A DNA stretch of 64,000 nt, taken from Pseudomonas sp. Leaf48 (GTDB lineage Bacteria; Pseudomonadota; Gammaproteobacteria; Pseudomonadales; Pseudomonadaceae). Each line of letters starts with the position of its first letter. The first letter of the stretch is position 1. Location of the stretch: NCBI RefSeq assembly GCF_001421885.1, contig NZ_LMLH01000001.1, positions 63,151 through 127,150 of the forward strand, in the 5' to 3' direction. Shown piece after piece: positions 17,648 through 28,576 of the stretch. The notes beneath the pieces are model-generated. The model was given only the letters and a program-made list of their open reading frames with translations, made no database searches and was not told the DNA's origin. Made by a program: the position numbers and the translations under genes.

Positions 17648-18688
17648 TCAAGGAGCCGGATTCGGATGATCCTTGTGAATCGCCTCGATCCCTTCCAGCA
17701 CTTCTTCCGACAGTTTAAGTTCCAAACTGGCGATGTTGCTGTCCAGTTGCTCAAGCGTGGTCGCACCAATGATGTTGCTGGTCACGAACGGCTGCTGCGT
17801 GACGAACGCCAATGCCATCTGCGCCGGGTCCAGGCCGTGCTCACGAGCCAGCGCCACATACCGGCTGCACGCCGCTTCCGATTGCGGGTTGAAATAGCGG
17901 CTGAAGCGGCTGTAGAGGCTCAGGCGACCTTTTGGCGGCCGAGCGCCACCTTCGTACTTGCCCGACAGGAAACCGAACGCCAGCGGTGAGTAGGCAAGCA
18001 GGCCGCATTGCTCGCGGATGGCGATTTCCGCCAGGCCGACTTCGAAGCTGCGGTTGAGCAGGTTGTACGGGTTCTGGATCGACACGGCACGCGGCCAGCC
18101 ACGGGCTTCGGCCAGGGCGAGGAAACGCATGGTGCCCCACGGTGTTTCGTTGGACAGGCCGATATGGCGAATCTTGCCGGCTCGCACCTGTTCGTCCAGG
18201 GCTTCGAGGGTGTCTTCCAGGGGCGTCAGGTTGGCTTCGGTCTGGTGCTTGTATCCCAGCTGTCCGAAAAAGTTGGTGCTGCGCTCCGGCCAGTGCAGTT
18301 GGTACAGGTCGATGTAGTCGGTTTGCAGGCGCTCGAGGCTGGCGTCGACGGCTGCGGTGATGTGCTGGCGATTGTGCCGCAGGTTCTTGTCGCGGATGTA
18401 GTCGATGGTATTGCCGGGGCCGGCGATCTTGCTGGCCAGGATCCAGTCGGCGCGGTCACCGCGGTTTTTGAAGTAATTGCCGATGTAGCGCTCGGTAGTG
18501 GCGTAGGTTTCGGCCTTGGGCGGTACCGGATACATTTCGGCGGTGTCGATGAAGTTGATCCCGGCGCTCTTGGCCCGGTCAATCTGGGCGAAGGCGTCTG
18601 CCTCGCTGTTTTGCTCGCCCCAGGTCATGGTGCCGAGGCAGAGGGCGCTCACGTTCAGATTGGTTCGGCCTAGCTGGCGATAGTCCAT
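17648..18688 (-). CDS. Aldo/keto reductase, Tas-like
   Basis: 346 residues. An NADP(H)-dependent oxidoreductase of the aldo/keto reductase superfamily. DTAEMYPVPP holds the catalytic Tyr; LYQLHWPERSTNFFGQ and the C-terminal QPFVTSNIIGATTLEQLDSN segment complete the pattern. The DTAEMYPVPP motif and length match E. coli Tas. Start ATG 18688 is preceded by AAGGAG at proper spacing; the 18 extra residues possible upstream are not family-like. It stands alone between the accessory block and the ribosomal protein genes. Confidence 0.9.
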   Translation of the reverse strand: MDYRQLGRTNLNVSALCLGTMTWGEQNSEADAFAQIDRAKSAGINFIDTAEMYPVPPKAETYATTERYIGNYFKNRGDRADWILASKIAGPGNTIDYIRDKNLRHNRQHITAAVDASLERLQTDYIDLYQLHWPERSTNFFGQLGYKHQTEANLTPLEDTLEALDEQVRAGKIRHIGLSNETPWGTMRFLALAEARGWPRAVSIQNPYNLLNRSFEVGLAEIAIREQCGLLAYSPLAFGFLSGKYEGGARPPKGRLSLYSRFSRYFNPQSEAACSRYVALAREHGLDPAQMALAFVTQQPFVTSNIIGATTLEQLDSNIASLELKLSEEVLEGIEAIHKDHPNPAP

Positions 18689-18863
18689 CGGGTGCTCCTT
18701 GGGCAAAACAATCATAAAAGCAGGTTGAATTATTTTTCGCAATCTGCATAATTGCGCACCTCTTTCTGCAGTGGAAGTGATGCGCCGCCGCCGAAGAATC
18801 TTGCCGTTGAACGGACGCGCCGACCCGAGCCCCCGAAAGCGTCTGTATCCGGCTGCCTTTGAC

Positions 18864-18892
18864 TTGTCAAAGTACGCACTATTCAGTAAGAT
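18864..18892 (+). promoter_or_regulatory. Probable sigma-70 promoter of rplM-rpsI
   Basis: TTGTCA (18864-18869) and TAAGAT (18887-18892) are 17 bases apart, about 40 bases ahead of the rplM start. No better pair was seen in the gap. Confidence 0.5.
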
Positions 18893-18933
18893 CCGCCGTC
18901 TAATTTACAGGGCGGCCCCTGAGGCTATAAAGA

Positions 18934-19362
18934 ATGAAAACTTTTACTGCTAAACCGGAAACAGTAAAGCGCGACTGGTTTGTCGTCGACGCTGCTGGTC
19001 AGACCCTGGGTCGTCTGGCCACCGAAATCGCGAGCCGTCTGCGTGGCAAGCACAAGCCTGAGTACACTCCTCACGTTGACACCGGCGACTACATCGTCGT
19101 AATCAACGCTGAGCAGATCCGTGTTACCGGTGCTAAAACCACTGACAAAATGTACTACTCCCACTCTGGTTTCCCGGGCGGTATCAAGTCGATCAACTTT
19201 GAAAAGCTGATCGCCAAGGCCCCTGAGCGCGTGATCGAGACCGCGGTTAAAGGCATGCTGCCTAAAAACCCACTGGGTCGCGACATGTACCGTAAGCTGA
19301 AAGTCTATGCGGGCGCTGCACACCCACATACTGCTCAGCAGCCCCAAGAACTGAAGTTTTAA
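18934..19362 (+). CDS. rplM: 50S ribosomal protein L13
   Basis: 142 residues, the normal length. The sequence [20 protein letters not shown] at the start and [19 protein letters not shown] near the end are diagnostic of L13. It binds 23S rRNA early in assembly of the large subunit. The start is ATG at 18934. It is followed after 14 bases by rpsI, the usual two-gene operon. Confidence 0.98.
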   Translation: MKTFTAKPETVKRDWFVVDAAGQTLGRLATEIASRLRGKHKPEYTPHVDTGDYIVVINAEQIRVTGAKTTDKMYYSHSGFPGGIKSINFEKLIAKAPERVIETAVKGMLPKNPLGRDMYRKLKVYAGAAHPHTAQQPQELKF

Positions 19363-19376
19363 CGGAATAGTACATT

Positions 19377-19769
19377 ATGTCGGCGACTCAAAATTACGGC
19401 ACTGGCCGTCGCAAGACCGCAACCGCACGCGTTTTCCTGCGTCCGGGTACTGGTAACATCTCCATCAACAACCGTTCGCTGGATAATTTCTTCGGCCGCG
19501 AAACTGCCCGCATGGTAGTTCGTCAGCCGCTGGAATTGACTGAGACTGTCGAGAAGTTCGACATCTACGTCACCGTGATCGGCGGTGGTGTAAGTGGTCA
19601 AGCTGGCGCAATCCGCCACGGCATCACTCGCGCTCTGATGGACTACGACGAGACTCTGCGCAGCGCCCTGCGTAAAGCCGGCTTCGTAACCCGCGATGCT
19701 CGTGAAGTTGAACGTAAGAAAGTCGGTCTGCGTAAAGCGCGTAAGCGTCCGCAGTACTCGAAGCGTTAA
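19377..19769 (+). CDS. rpsI: 30S ribosomal protein S9
   Basis: 130 residues. [19 protein letters not shown] at the start and the basic C-terminal tail ending [12 protein letters not shown] are diagnostic of S9; that tail reaches into the ribosomal P site. It is second in the rplM-rpsI operon and followed by a terminator. Confidence 0.98.
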   Translation: MSATQNYGTGRRKTATARVFLRPGTGNISINNRSLDNFFGRETARMVVRQPLELTETVEKFDIYVTVIGGGVSGQAGAIRHGITRALMDYDETLRSALRKAGFVTRDAREVERKKVGLRKARKRPQYSKR

Positions 19770-19791
19770 TTCGCTTCCACGTTCAAAAAAG

Positions 19792-19827
19792 AACGCCCAG
19801 TATCCTCACGGAGCTGGGCGTTTTTTT
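19792..19827 (+). terminator. Rho-independent terminator after rpsI
   Basis: AACGCCCAG pairs with CTGGGCGTT across a 13-base loop, followed by seven T. Confidence 0.93.
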
Positions 19828-20037
19828 ATGCGTGCGATTTATTGAAGATTTGCGCTGTGACAACTTGCCACATCCGCAGACGCCCTATACTACAAGGCTT
19901 GGGGGTGATGGGCTCCGGTAATTACCTTGTCAGAATTGGGGCTTTTCATTACCATTCGGCAAAATTTTTATAAGTACATAGATTTACTTAGTAGATGCCT
20001 GATTTAACAGGCCACAAAGCTGATGGGAGAGGACTGA

Positions 20038-20631
20038 ATGAGCAATGACGGCGTGAATGCAGGCCGGCGTCGCTTCTTGGTAGCAGCCACATCCGTGGTG
20101 GGTGCTGCAGGAGCGGTGGGGGCTGCGGTCCCGTTCGTGGGGTCATGGTTTCCCAGTGCCAAGGCGAAAGCCGCAGGTGCACCGGTGAAAGTGAATGTCA
20201 GCAAAATCGAGCCAGGCCAGCAGATGATTGCTGAGTGGCGCGGTCAGCCGGTGTTCATCGTCCGCCGTACACAGGAAATCCTGGGGAATCTGAAAAAGAT
20301 CGAGGGCCAGCTTTCTGACCCGACCTCCAAGAACTCGACACAACCGACTTACGTTGATCCGGAAACCCGTTCGATCAAACCTGAGGTTCTGCTGCTGATC
20401 GGTATCTGCACGCACCTGGGTTGCTCGCCGACATTCCGTCCCGAAGTGGCACCTGCCGATCTGGGCAAGGACTGGGTAGGCGGATATTTCTGCCCTTGCC
20501 ACGGTTCCCACTACGATCTGGCTGGTCGCGTCTACAAGTCGCAACCTGCGCCTTTGAACCTGCCAGTTCCCCCGCATTCCTATGAGACCGATGACATCAT
20601 TGTCGTTGGCGTCGATACGGAGAAAGCGTGA
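20038..20631 (+). CDS. petA: Ubiquinol-cytochrome c reductase Rieske iron-sulfur subunit
   Basis: 197 residues. It carries electrons from ubiquinol to cytochrome c1. The N-terminus has a Tat-type anchor: GRRRFLVAAT followed by a hydrophobic Ala/Gly/Val segment. The [2Fe-2S] ligands are in CTHLGC (124-129) and CPCHGSH (152-158). It is the first gene of petABC, each overlapping the next by one base. The start is ATG at 20038, with GGGAGAGGA upstream. Confidence 0.97.
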   Translation: MSNDGVNAGRRRFLVAATSVVGAAGAVGAAVPFVGSWFPSAKAKAAGAPVKVNVSKIEPGQQMIAEWRGQPVFIVRRTQEILGNLKKIEGQLSDPTSKNSTQPTYVDPETRSIKPEVLLLIGICTHLGCSPTFRPEVAPADLGKDWVGGYFCPCHGSHYDLAGRVYKSQPAPLNLPVPPHSYETDDIIVVGVDTEKA

Positions 20632-21842
20632 TGAGCAAATTCATGGATTGGGTTGATGCGCGCTTTCCCGCCACAAAAATGTGGGAAGACCATCTCAGCA
20701 AGTATTACGCTCCGAAGAACTTCAACTTCTTCTACTTCTTTGGCTCCCTGGCGCTGCTCGTTCTGGTCAACCAGATCGTTACCGGTGTCTGGCTGACCAT
20801 GAGCTATACCCCTTCGGCGGAAGAAGCCTTTGCTTCCGTCGAATACATCATGCGCGACGTCGAGTACGGCTCGATCCTGCGTCTGCTGCACTCCACTGGC
20901 GCTTCGGCGTTCTTCATCGTGGTCTATCTGCACATGTTCCGTGGCTTGCTCTACGGTTCGTACCAGAAGCCGCGTGAGCTGGTGTGGGTCTTCGGCATGC
21001 TGATCTACCTGGCATTGATGGCTGAAGCCTTCATGGGTTACCTGTTGCCGTGGGGTCAGATGTCTTACTGGGGCGCCCAGGTAATCATTTCGCTGTTCGG
21101 TGCGATTCCGGTCATCGGCGACGACCTGACCCAGTGGATCCGTGGTGACTACCTGATTTCCGGGATTACCCTCAACCGCTTCTTCGCCTTGCACGTCGTG
21201 GCTTTGCCTATCGTCATTCTTGGCCTGGTAGTGCTGCACGTTCTGGCACTGCACGAAGTCGGTTCGAACAACCCGGACGGTGTGGACATCAAGAAATACA
21301 AAGACGAAAACGGCGTACCGCTGGACGGCATTGCCTTCCACCCGTACTACACCGTGAAAGATATCGTCGGCGTGGTGGTGTTCCTGTTCATCTTCTGCTC
21401 GATCGTGTTCTTCTTCCCGGAAATGGGTGGTTACTTCCTCGAGAAGCCGAACTTCGAGCAAGCCAACCCGTTCAAGACGCCTGAGCACATTGCCCCGGTC
21501 TGGTACTTCACACCGTATTACGCGATTCTGCGGGCGGTTCCGGACAAGCTCCTGGGTGTTATCGCCATGGGCGCGGCCATTGCCGTGCTGTTCGTCCTGC
21601 CCTGGCTGGACCGTAGCCCGGTCAAATCCATGCGCTACAAGGGCTGGATGAGCAAGATCTGGCTCTGGGTGTTCTGCATTTCGTTCGTGATCCTGGGCGT
21701 GCTGGGCGTACTCGCTCCGACTCCGGGTCGTACGTTGCTGTCGCAGGTATGTACCTTCCTGTACTTCGCCTACTTCATTCTGATGCCGTTCTACACCAGG
21801 CTCGAGAAGACCAAACCGGTTCCGGAAAGGGTGACTGGCTGA
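20631..21842 (+). CDS. petB: Ubiquinol-cytochrome c reductase cytochrome b subunit
   Basis: 403 residues, multi-pass membrane protein with two b hemes. Typical segments are LRLLHSTGASAFFIVVYLHM and FFALHVVALPIVILGLVVLH with paired His heme ligands, GYLLPWGQMSYWGA, and the Qo-site PEW-like motif APVWYFTPYYAILR. Here the triplet reads PVW rather than PEW, as in several gamma-proteobacteria. The start is ATG at 20631, overlapping the petA stop by one base (TGATG). Confidence 0.97.
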   Translation: MSKFMDWVDARFPATKMWEDHLSKYYAPKNFNFFYFFGSLALLVLVNQIVTGVWLTMSYTPSAEEAFASVEYIMRDVEYGSILRLLHSTGASAFFIVVYLHMFRGLLYGSYQKPRELVWVFGMLIYLALMAEAFMGYLLPWGQMSYWGAQVIISLFGAIPVIGDDLTQWIRGDYLISGITLNRFFALHVVALPIVILGLVVLHVLALHEVGSNNPDGVDIKKYKDENGVPLDGIAFHPYYTVKDIVGVVVFLFIFCSIVFFFPEMGGYFLEKPNFEQANPFKTPEHIAPVWYFTPYYAILRAVPDKLLGVIAMGAAIAVLFVLPWLDRSPVKSMRYKGWMSKIWLWVFCISFVILGVLGVLAPTPGRTLLSQVCTFLYFAYFILMPFYTRLEKTKPVPERVTG

Positions 21843-22624
21843 TGAAAAAACTATTTGCTGTTTTGATGCTTGCTGTGTTGCCAGTGTTCGCTTTCGCAGC
21901 TGGACAGGGTGGCCCGGAGCTGGAAAAAGTCGACATCGACGTTTCCGATAAAGCGGCCATGCAGGATGGTGCACGTACGTTCGCCAACTACTGCATGGGT
22001 TGTCACAGTGCCAAGTTCCAGCGGTATGAGCGTGTTGCCGATGACCTGGGCATTCCCCACGAGTTGATGCTGGAGAAGCTGGTTTTCACTGACGCCAAGA
22101 TCGGCGATCACATGAACATCGGCATGCAACCGGCGGATGCCAAGGCCTGGTTTGGCGCGGCGCCTCCGGATCTGACCCTGGTTGCCCGGGTTCGCGGTAC
22201 CGACTGGCTCTACGGCTACCTGAAGTCGTTCTACGAAGATCCGTCGCGCCCTTGGGGTGTGAACAACAAGGTCTTCCCGAACGTGGGTATGCCTAACGTC
22301 CTGGTCGGCCTGCAAGGTCGTCAGGTAGTCGGTTGCAAACAGGTTCAGATCGTCGAAGACGGCAAGAAGCAATATGATCCGTTGACGGGCACGCCGCTGA
22401 CTCATGAAGCGTGCGATCAACTGACCATCGTGCCGAAAAGCGGTGCTCTGACCGAAGAGCAGTTCGATGAGAAGGTCAAGAATCTGGTAACCTTCCTGGC
22501 TTACTCGGCTAACCCGGTTAAGCTGCAACATCAGCGCATCGGTACATACGTTTTGCTGTACCTGGCGTTCTTCTTCGTATTTGCCTACTTGCTCAAGCGT
22601 GAATACTGGAAAGACGTGCACTGA
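21842..22624 (+). CDS. petC: Ubiquinol-cytochrome c reductase cytochrome c1 subunit
   Basis: 260 residues. A signal peptide (MKKLFAVLMLAVLPVFAFA) precedes the c-type heme site CMGCH at 51-55. A C-terminal membrane anchor (YVLLYLAFFFVFAYLLKREYWKD) holds it to the inner membrane. It takes electrons from the Rieske protein and passes them to soluble cytochrome c. The start is ATG 21842, sharing one base with the petB stop. A long GC-rich hairpin follows. Confidence 0.97.
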   Translation: MKKLFAVLMLAVLPVFAFAAGQGGPELEKVDIDVSDKAAMQDGARTFANYCMGCHSAKFQRYERVADDLGIPHELMLEKLVFTDAKIGDHMNIGMQPADAKAWFGAAPPDLTLVARVRGTDWLYGYLKSFYEDPSRPWGVNNKVFPNVGMPNVLVGLQGRQVVGCKQVQIVEDGKKQYDPLTGTPLTHEACDQLTIVPKSGALTEEQFDEKVKNLVTFLAYSANPVKLQHQRIGTYVLLYLAFFFVFAYLLKREYWKDVH

Positions 22625-22653
22625 TAAAGCTTCAAGCTATTGCTGTTAATCGC

Positions 22654-22738
22654 GCGCGCCCAAGGGCGCCTCTGAAAGTGTAGCGAGCCTGGTGATCCAG
22701 CCGTTGCGAGAGGCGCCCTCTGGGCGCGCTCGTTTTTC
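22654..22738 (+). terminator. Large GC-rich hairpin terminator after petC
   Basis: GCGCGCCCAAGGGCGCCTCT (22654-22673) pairs almost completely with AGAGGCGCCCTCTGGGCGCG (from 22709) across a ~35-base loop, followed by CGTTTTT. It separates petABC from sspAB. Confidence 0.8.
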
Positions 22739-22774
22739 CGTATCCGATAATTTCTACAAGCGAGGAGGATCGCC

Positions 22775-23392
22775 ATGGGCGTGACCAATCGGTTGGCCTG
22801 TTACTCCGACCCCGCCGACCACTATTCCCACCGAGTGCGCATCGTACTGGCAGAGAAGGGTGTCAGCGCCGAGATCATTTACGTGGAAGCTGGACGCCAG
22901 CCACCTAAACTGATTGAAGTGAACCCTTACGGCAGCTTGCCCACCCTGGTCGATCGTGACCTGGCGTTGTGGGAGTCGACCGTGGTGATGGAATATCTGG
23001 ATGAGCGTTACCCGCACCCGCCGCTACTGCCGGTTTATCCCGTGGCGCGTGCCAACAGCCGTCTGCTGATTCATCGAATCCAGCGTGACTGGTGTGGTCT
23101 GGTGGATCTGATCCTGGATTCGCGGACCAAGGAAGCGGCTCGTGCCGTGGCTCGTAAAGAGCTGCGCGAAAGCCTGACTGGCGTGTCGCCATTGTTCGCC
23201 GACAAGCCGTTTTTCCTCAGTGAGGAACAAAGTCTGGTGGATTGCTGCCTATTACCCATACTCTGGCGCTTGCCGATTTTGGGTATTGAACTGCCGCGGC
23301 CTGCCAAGCCGCTGCTTGATTACATGGAGCGCTCGTTTGCGCGTGAGGCTTTCCAGGCGAGTCTGTCTGGTGTCGAACGCGATATGCGCTAA
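22775..23392 (+). CDS. sspA: Stringent starvation protein A
   Basis: 205 residues with a glutathione-S-transferase fold: N-terminal thioredoxin-like part ([41 protein letters not shown]) and an alpha-helical C-terminal half. SspA binds RNA polymerase and alters transcription in stationary phase and stress; it is not an active GST. The start is ATG at 22775 behind GAGGAGG. sspB follows after 16 bases, the usual operon. Confidence 0.95.
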   Translation: MGVTNRLACYSDPADHYSHRVRIVLAEKGVSAEIIYVEAGRQPPKLIEVNPYGSLPTLVDRDLALWESTVVMEYLDERYPHPPLLPVYPVARANSRLLIHRIQRDWCGLVDLILDSRTKEAARAVARKELRESLTGVSPLFADKPFFLSEEQSLVDCCLLPILWRLPILGIELPRPAKPLLDYMERSFAREAFQASLSGVERDMR

Positions 23393-23408
23393 GGCTTAAG
23401 GAGCCGTT

Positions 23409-23822
23409 ATGAACTCCAGTCGTCCTTATCTGGTCCGCGCGCTCTATGAGTGGATTGTAGATAACGATTGCACCCCGCACATGCTGGTCAATTCCGAGTA
23501 TCCGTCGGTGCAGGTGCCCCAGGGTTTTGCCAGTGACGGGCAGATTGTCCTGAACGTGTCGCCACAGGCCGTGCGTCATTTGCACATGGATAACGAGGCG
23601 GTCAGCTTCGAGGGGCGCTTTGGTGGCGTGCCGCACACCCTGTACGTGCCTATCGCATCGATCCTTGGCATTTACGCCCGGGAGAATGGCCAGGGCATGG
23701 TGTTTGATCTGGAATCGTCTGTAGATGACGAGGAAGAGATCGAGCCCGATGATGATATCCCGCCACCGGACAGTGAGCCGCCGCGTCCAAGCGGAAGGCC
23801 CAGCTTGAAGGTTGTGAAGTAA
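23409..23822 (+). CDS. sspB: ClpXP protease specificity-enhancing factor SspB
   Basis: 137 residues. The N-terminal substrate-binding domain is clear (RPYLVRALYEWIVDNDCTPH, then HMLVNSEYPSVQVPQGFASDG). A long acidic linker (DDEEEIEPDDDIPPPDSEPP) ends in the ClpX-binding tail RPSLKVVK. SspB delivers ssrA-tagged proteins from stalled ribosomes to ClpXP. The SD AAGGAG precedes ATG 23409. Confidence 0.95.
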   Translation: MNSSRPYLVRALYEWIVDNDCTPHMLVNSEYPSVQVPQGFASDGQIVLNVSPQAVRHLHMDNEAVSFEGRFGGVPHTLYVPIASILGIYARENGQGMVFDLESSVDDEEEIEPDDDIPPPDSEPPRPSGRPSLKVVK

Positions 23823-23824
23823 TA

Positions 23825-23856
23825 AAAAAGGCGATCCGGATGGATCGCCTTTTTTA
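23825..23856 (+). terminator. Rho-independent terminator after sspB
   Basis: AAAGGCGATCC pairs with GGATCGCCTTT across a four-base loop; T run follows. It begins directly after the stop codon. Confidence 0.92.
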
Positions 23857-23860
23857 TTAC

Positions 23861-23951
23861 TGTAGGAGCCGGCTTGCTGGCGAAGGCGTCGGATCAGTCA
23901 ATATCAATGTCGCCTGATACACCGCCATCGCCAGCAAGCTGGCTCCTACAG
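23861..23951. repeat. REP doublet of a variant type (REPIN 5)
   Basis: TGTAGGAGCCGGCTTGCTGG and the inverse CCAGCAAGCTGGCTCCTACA enclose a loop with ATCAGTCAATATCAATG and CTGATACACCGCC. The loop is close to that of REPIN 2 although the arms differ. Confidence 0.9.
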
Positions 23952-23971
23952 GCTCGCCCGATCAACATTTA

Positions 23972-25606
<1,635 letters not shown>

Positions 25607-25607
<1 letters not shown>

Positions 25608-27418
25608 CAGCGAGGAGTGTCCGGCAGGCGTTGAACCTGGCCGTTGACGAACTCGGCCCAGGGCAGTTGACGCACCACACGCTGGCTCTGGGTCATGCCC
25701 AGACTACCCGATTGACCTTCGATGCGGCTGTCTGGCAGGGCCTTGAGTTGCCCCAGTCGCGGCGCCAGGCGATAGGCGTCGACGCCCATGGCGTACAGGC
25801 GGCCCAGGCTGCCGGCGGCTTGTGGCCATTGGGCTGCGACCTGGCGACGCAGTGGGTCATTGGCGTCCAGCAACCAAGGCGTTTCGCAAAAGCGAATGCC
25901 GTTCATGTCGTTGTACTGGTTCACGTCACCACTGGCGCTGAATACGTGGGAGGTGGCGTAGACCGGAACGTCGCCAGCGTATTGGAAGTTAAGGGTCGGT
26001 TTAATCTGCTGCGCCTGTTGCGGAGTGGCGGCCAGGAAGATGAATTCAATGTCCTGGCGGCGCGACGGCTGGGCGGCAACCTGGGAGCCAACGGTGCTTT
26101 GCAGGCTCTTGGCGCGGCCTTCGCTCTGGCGCAGCTGGAACATGTCGGCAATCTGCTGGGCCAGCTGCACTGGCTGGTCGACGCGTTCGGTGGCGACGAT
26201 GGTGCCACCGTTGGCTTGCCAGTCCTGGCTGAACGCCTTCAGGACGCGGTCGCCCCATTCGCCTTTCGGCACCATGATGGCAGCGCGATGCAAGCCATCG
26301 GCACGGGCGCGGCGAGACACTTCGCGAGCTTCGTCTTCAGCCGCCAGGCCAAACTGGAATAGCTGTGCCGGGCCTTGCTCGCCTTCGCTGTAGTTCAGCG
26401 CCAGCGTGGTGATCGGCAGTTGCGGGCGAGTGCTGAGCTGTTTGACCAGCGGCTTTTCCAGCGGCCCGACGACCAGTTGCACGCCATCGGCCTGGGCCTT
26501 GCGATAGAACTCATCCATGGAGGTCAGGCGCGAGCTGTCGTAGAACTCGATGGCTGGCGGATTCTGCCCGGCTTGTTGCGCCTGGTAGTGAGCAGCCATG
26601 AAGCCGTCACGCAGCGCTTTGCCGACATTGGCCAACTGACCGTCCTGCGGCAGGAGCAAGGCGATCTTGCTCAGGGGCTGGCTGGCCAGCTCCTTGAGTT
26701 TGGTCAATGGCAGTGGCAGCTGAATGGCGGCCGGGTGTTTCGGGTTCTGTGCGCGCCAGTTATCAATGGCGGCTTGCTGTTGTTCCAGGGTTCCGGCGCT
26801 TTTCACCGCCAGTGCCAAGGCCATCCAGCCGCCGAGGTCGTCGGTGGTGGTGGGCTGCAATTGATCGGTCGGCAGCGAGGCGATCAAGGTCCAGATGGCT
26901 TCGTGGTTTTTGCTGGCCGCTTCACCGCTGAGCATCGGCGCGATAAAGATGCGTTCACGGGCCGCGGCCAGGGTTTGGCCATCGGCTTCAAGGGCGCGGG
27001 CGCGAACGGTGCCGGTGCGAACCTGTTGGTCCTCGGGCAGTTCGCCAAGACGCTGCAGGCTCGGGTGGCTCAAGGCGGTCAGTGCTGCCTTGGGCTGGTT
27101 GCGGGTCATGGCCAGTTCGGCCGCCAGGGTGCTGGCGAAGACCTGCGGGCCTGGCTTGAGTTGTTCGACCGGCACTTGTTGCAGGATTTGCGCGGATTGG
27201 CCGGCATTACCCTGGCGGTAAGCCAGGTCTGCCGCGCTCAGGCGCAGCAGGGCCGCATCTTCCGGCGATTTGCTCTGAGCGGCTTTGGCAAGCAGTTGCT
27301 CGATAGACGCATCCGGGGTCCGTGGAAGTTCGCCAAGGCTGGAGGAGGGCGAGCTGGCGCAAGCCGCCAGCAAGGCAGCGAGGCAGAGGGCAGATAACAG
27401 CCGCAGGCAAGCGATCAT
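25607..27418 (-). CDS. lpoA: Penicillin-binding protein activator LpoA
   Basis: 603 residues. A lipoprotein signal ends at LAAC (Cys20). The N-terminal half is TPR-like and helical (DAALLRLSAADLAYRQG, ASTLAAELAMTRNQPKAAL). The C-terminal half is a periplasmic-binding-protein-like domain (KIALLLPQDGQLANVGKALR, QLVVGPLEKPLVKQL). LpoA sits in the outer membrane and reaches through the peptidoglycan to activate the bifunctional synthase PBP1a. It heads the minus-strand lpoA-yraN-gmhA-dolP operon and is divergent from rsmI. Confidence 0.92.
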
Positions 27419-27568
27419 GTAAGCGTTCCTGATACTCGATCAAATTAGCGTGGAATTGTACCCAAGCACTGGCCGGGGCGCGATGTTACTGGCGTGAATC
27501 GATCAATTTAGCTCAAGCAAATATTGCGCAAGTGCACAAAACGTCGTTAAAACAGCGGATAGCGGCAC

Positions 27569-27597
27569 GCATTGCAAGCGTCGCTACGCGGTACAAT
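27569..27597 (+). promoter_or_regulatory. Probable promoter of rsmI
   Basis: A good -10 TACAAT (27592-27597) lies 31 bases before the chosen TTG start. The -35 is weak: GCATTG at 27569 with 17-base spacing. An in-frame ATG at 27596 overlaps this -10 and so is unlikely to be translated. Confidence 0.45.
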
Positions 27598-27628
27598 GTG
27601 GCTTTTTACCGAACATGAGGTATGCGTT

Positions 27629-28501
27629 TTGACTGCTCCAGGTGCTTTGAATTCCGCTGCTGGCTCGCTTTATGTGGTGGCGACGCCCATCGGCAACCTG
27701 GATGACATCAGTGCGCGTGCGCTGAAAATCCTGCGAGAAGTGGCGTTGATCGCCGCAGAAGATACCCGTCATTCCCAGCGACTGATGCAGCATTTCGGTA
27801 TTTCCACCCCGCTGGCGGCCTGCCACGAGCACAACGAACGCGATGAAGGTAGTCGTTTTATTACCCGTCTGCTCGCTGGCGACAATGTGGCATTGATTTC
27901 CGATGCCGGCACACCACTGATTTCCGATCCGGGTTATCACCTGGTGCGTCAGGCGCGGGCTGCGGGCATCAATGTGGTGCCGGTTCCTGGTGCCTGCGCA
28001 TTGATCGCGGCTTTGTCGGCAGCGGGTTTGCCGTCTGACCGATTCATTTTCGAAGGTTTCCTGCCGGCCAAGGCGGTGGGGCGCAGGGCGCGTCTGGAAC
28101 TGGTAAAGGAAGAGCCGCGCACGCTGATTTTTTATGAGGCCCCGCACCGCATCCTGGAATGCCTGCAGGACATGGAGCTGGTTTTTGGTCCGCAGCGGCA
28201 GGCATTGCTGGCGCGGGAATTGACTAAAACCTTTGAAACACTCAAGGGCTTGCCGCTGGCTGAGCTGCGTGAGTTCGTGGAGTCCGACAGCAATCAGCAG
28301 CGCGGCGAGTGTGTGGTGCTGGTGGCGGGCTGGTCTGCCCCGGAATCGGAAGATGCCGTCAGCAGTGAGGCGATGCGCGTCCTCAACCTGTTGCTCGAAG
28401 AAATGCCCCTCAAGCGTGCGGCGGCTTTGGCGGCGCAAATAACCGGCGAGCGCAAGAATGTCCTGTATCAGATTGCCCTCGATAAGCAGAAGGCTGAGTA
28501 A
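27629..28501 (+). CDS. rsmI: 16S rRNA (cytidine-1402 2'-O)-methyltransferase RsmI
   Basis: 290 residues. It methylates the 2'-O of C1402 in the 16S rRNA decoding centre, working beside RsmH, whose gene is also in this window. The tetrapyrrole-methylase fold is clear: GSLYVVATPIGNLDDISARA, AEDTRHSQRLMQHFGI, LISDAGTPLISDPGYHLV and VPVPGACALIAALSAAGL. The start is taken as TTG 27629 with GAGG eight bases upstream, giving the usual length. The ATG at 27596 lies on the promoter -10. The gene is divergent from lpoA and followed by rnpB. Confidence 0.93.
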   Translation: MTAPGALNSAAGSLYVVATPIGNLDDISARALKILREVALIAAEDTRHSQRLMQHFGISTPLAACHEHNERDEGSRFITRLLAGDNVALISDAGTPLISDPGYHLVRQARAAGINVVPVPGACALIAALSAAGLPSDRFIFEGFLPAKAVGRRARLELVKEEPRTLIFYEAPHRILECLQDMELVFGPQRQALLARELTKTFETLKGLPLAELREFVESDSNQQRGECVVLVAGWSAPESEDAVSSEAMRVLNLLLEEMPLKRAAALAAQITGERKNVLYQIALDKQKAE

Positions 28502-28576
28502 AACCCGACGTGCAGGCGTGCTCAAGGGCGTTTAGCGCTTGTTCTTCGGCCTCTGTGCCGTTAACCTTCGCCGCGG

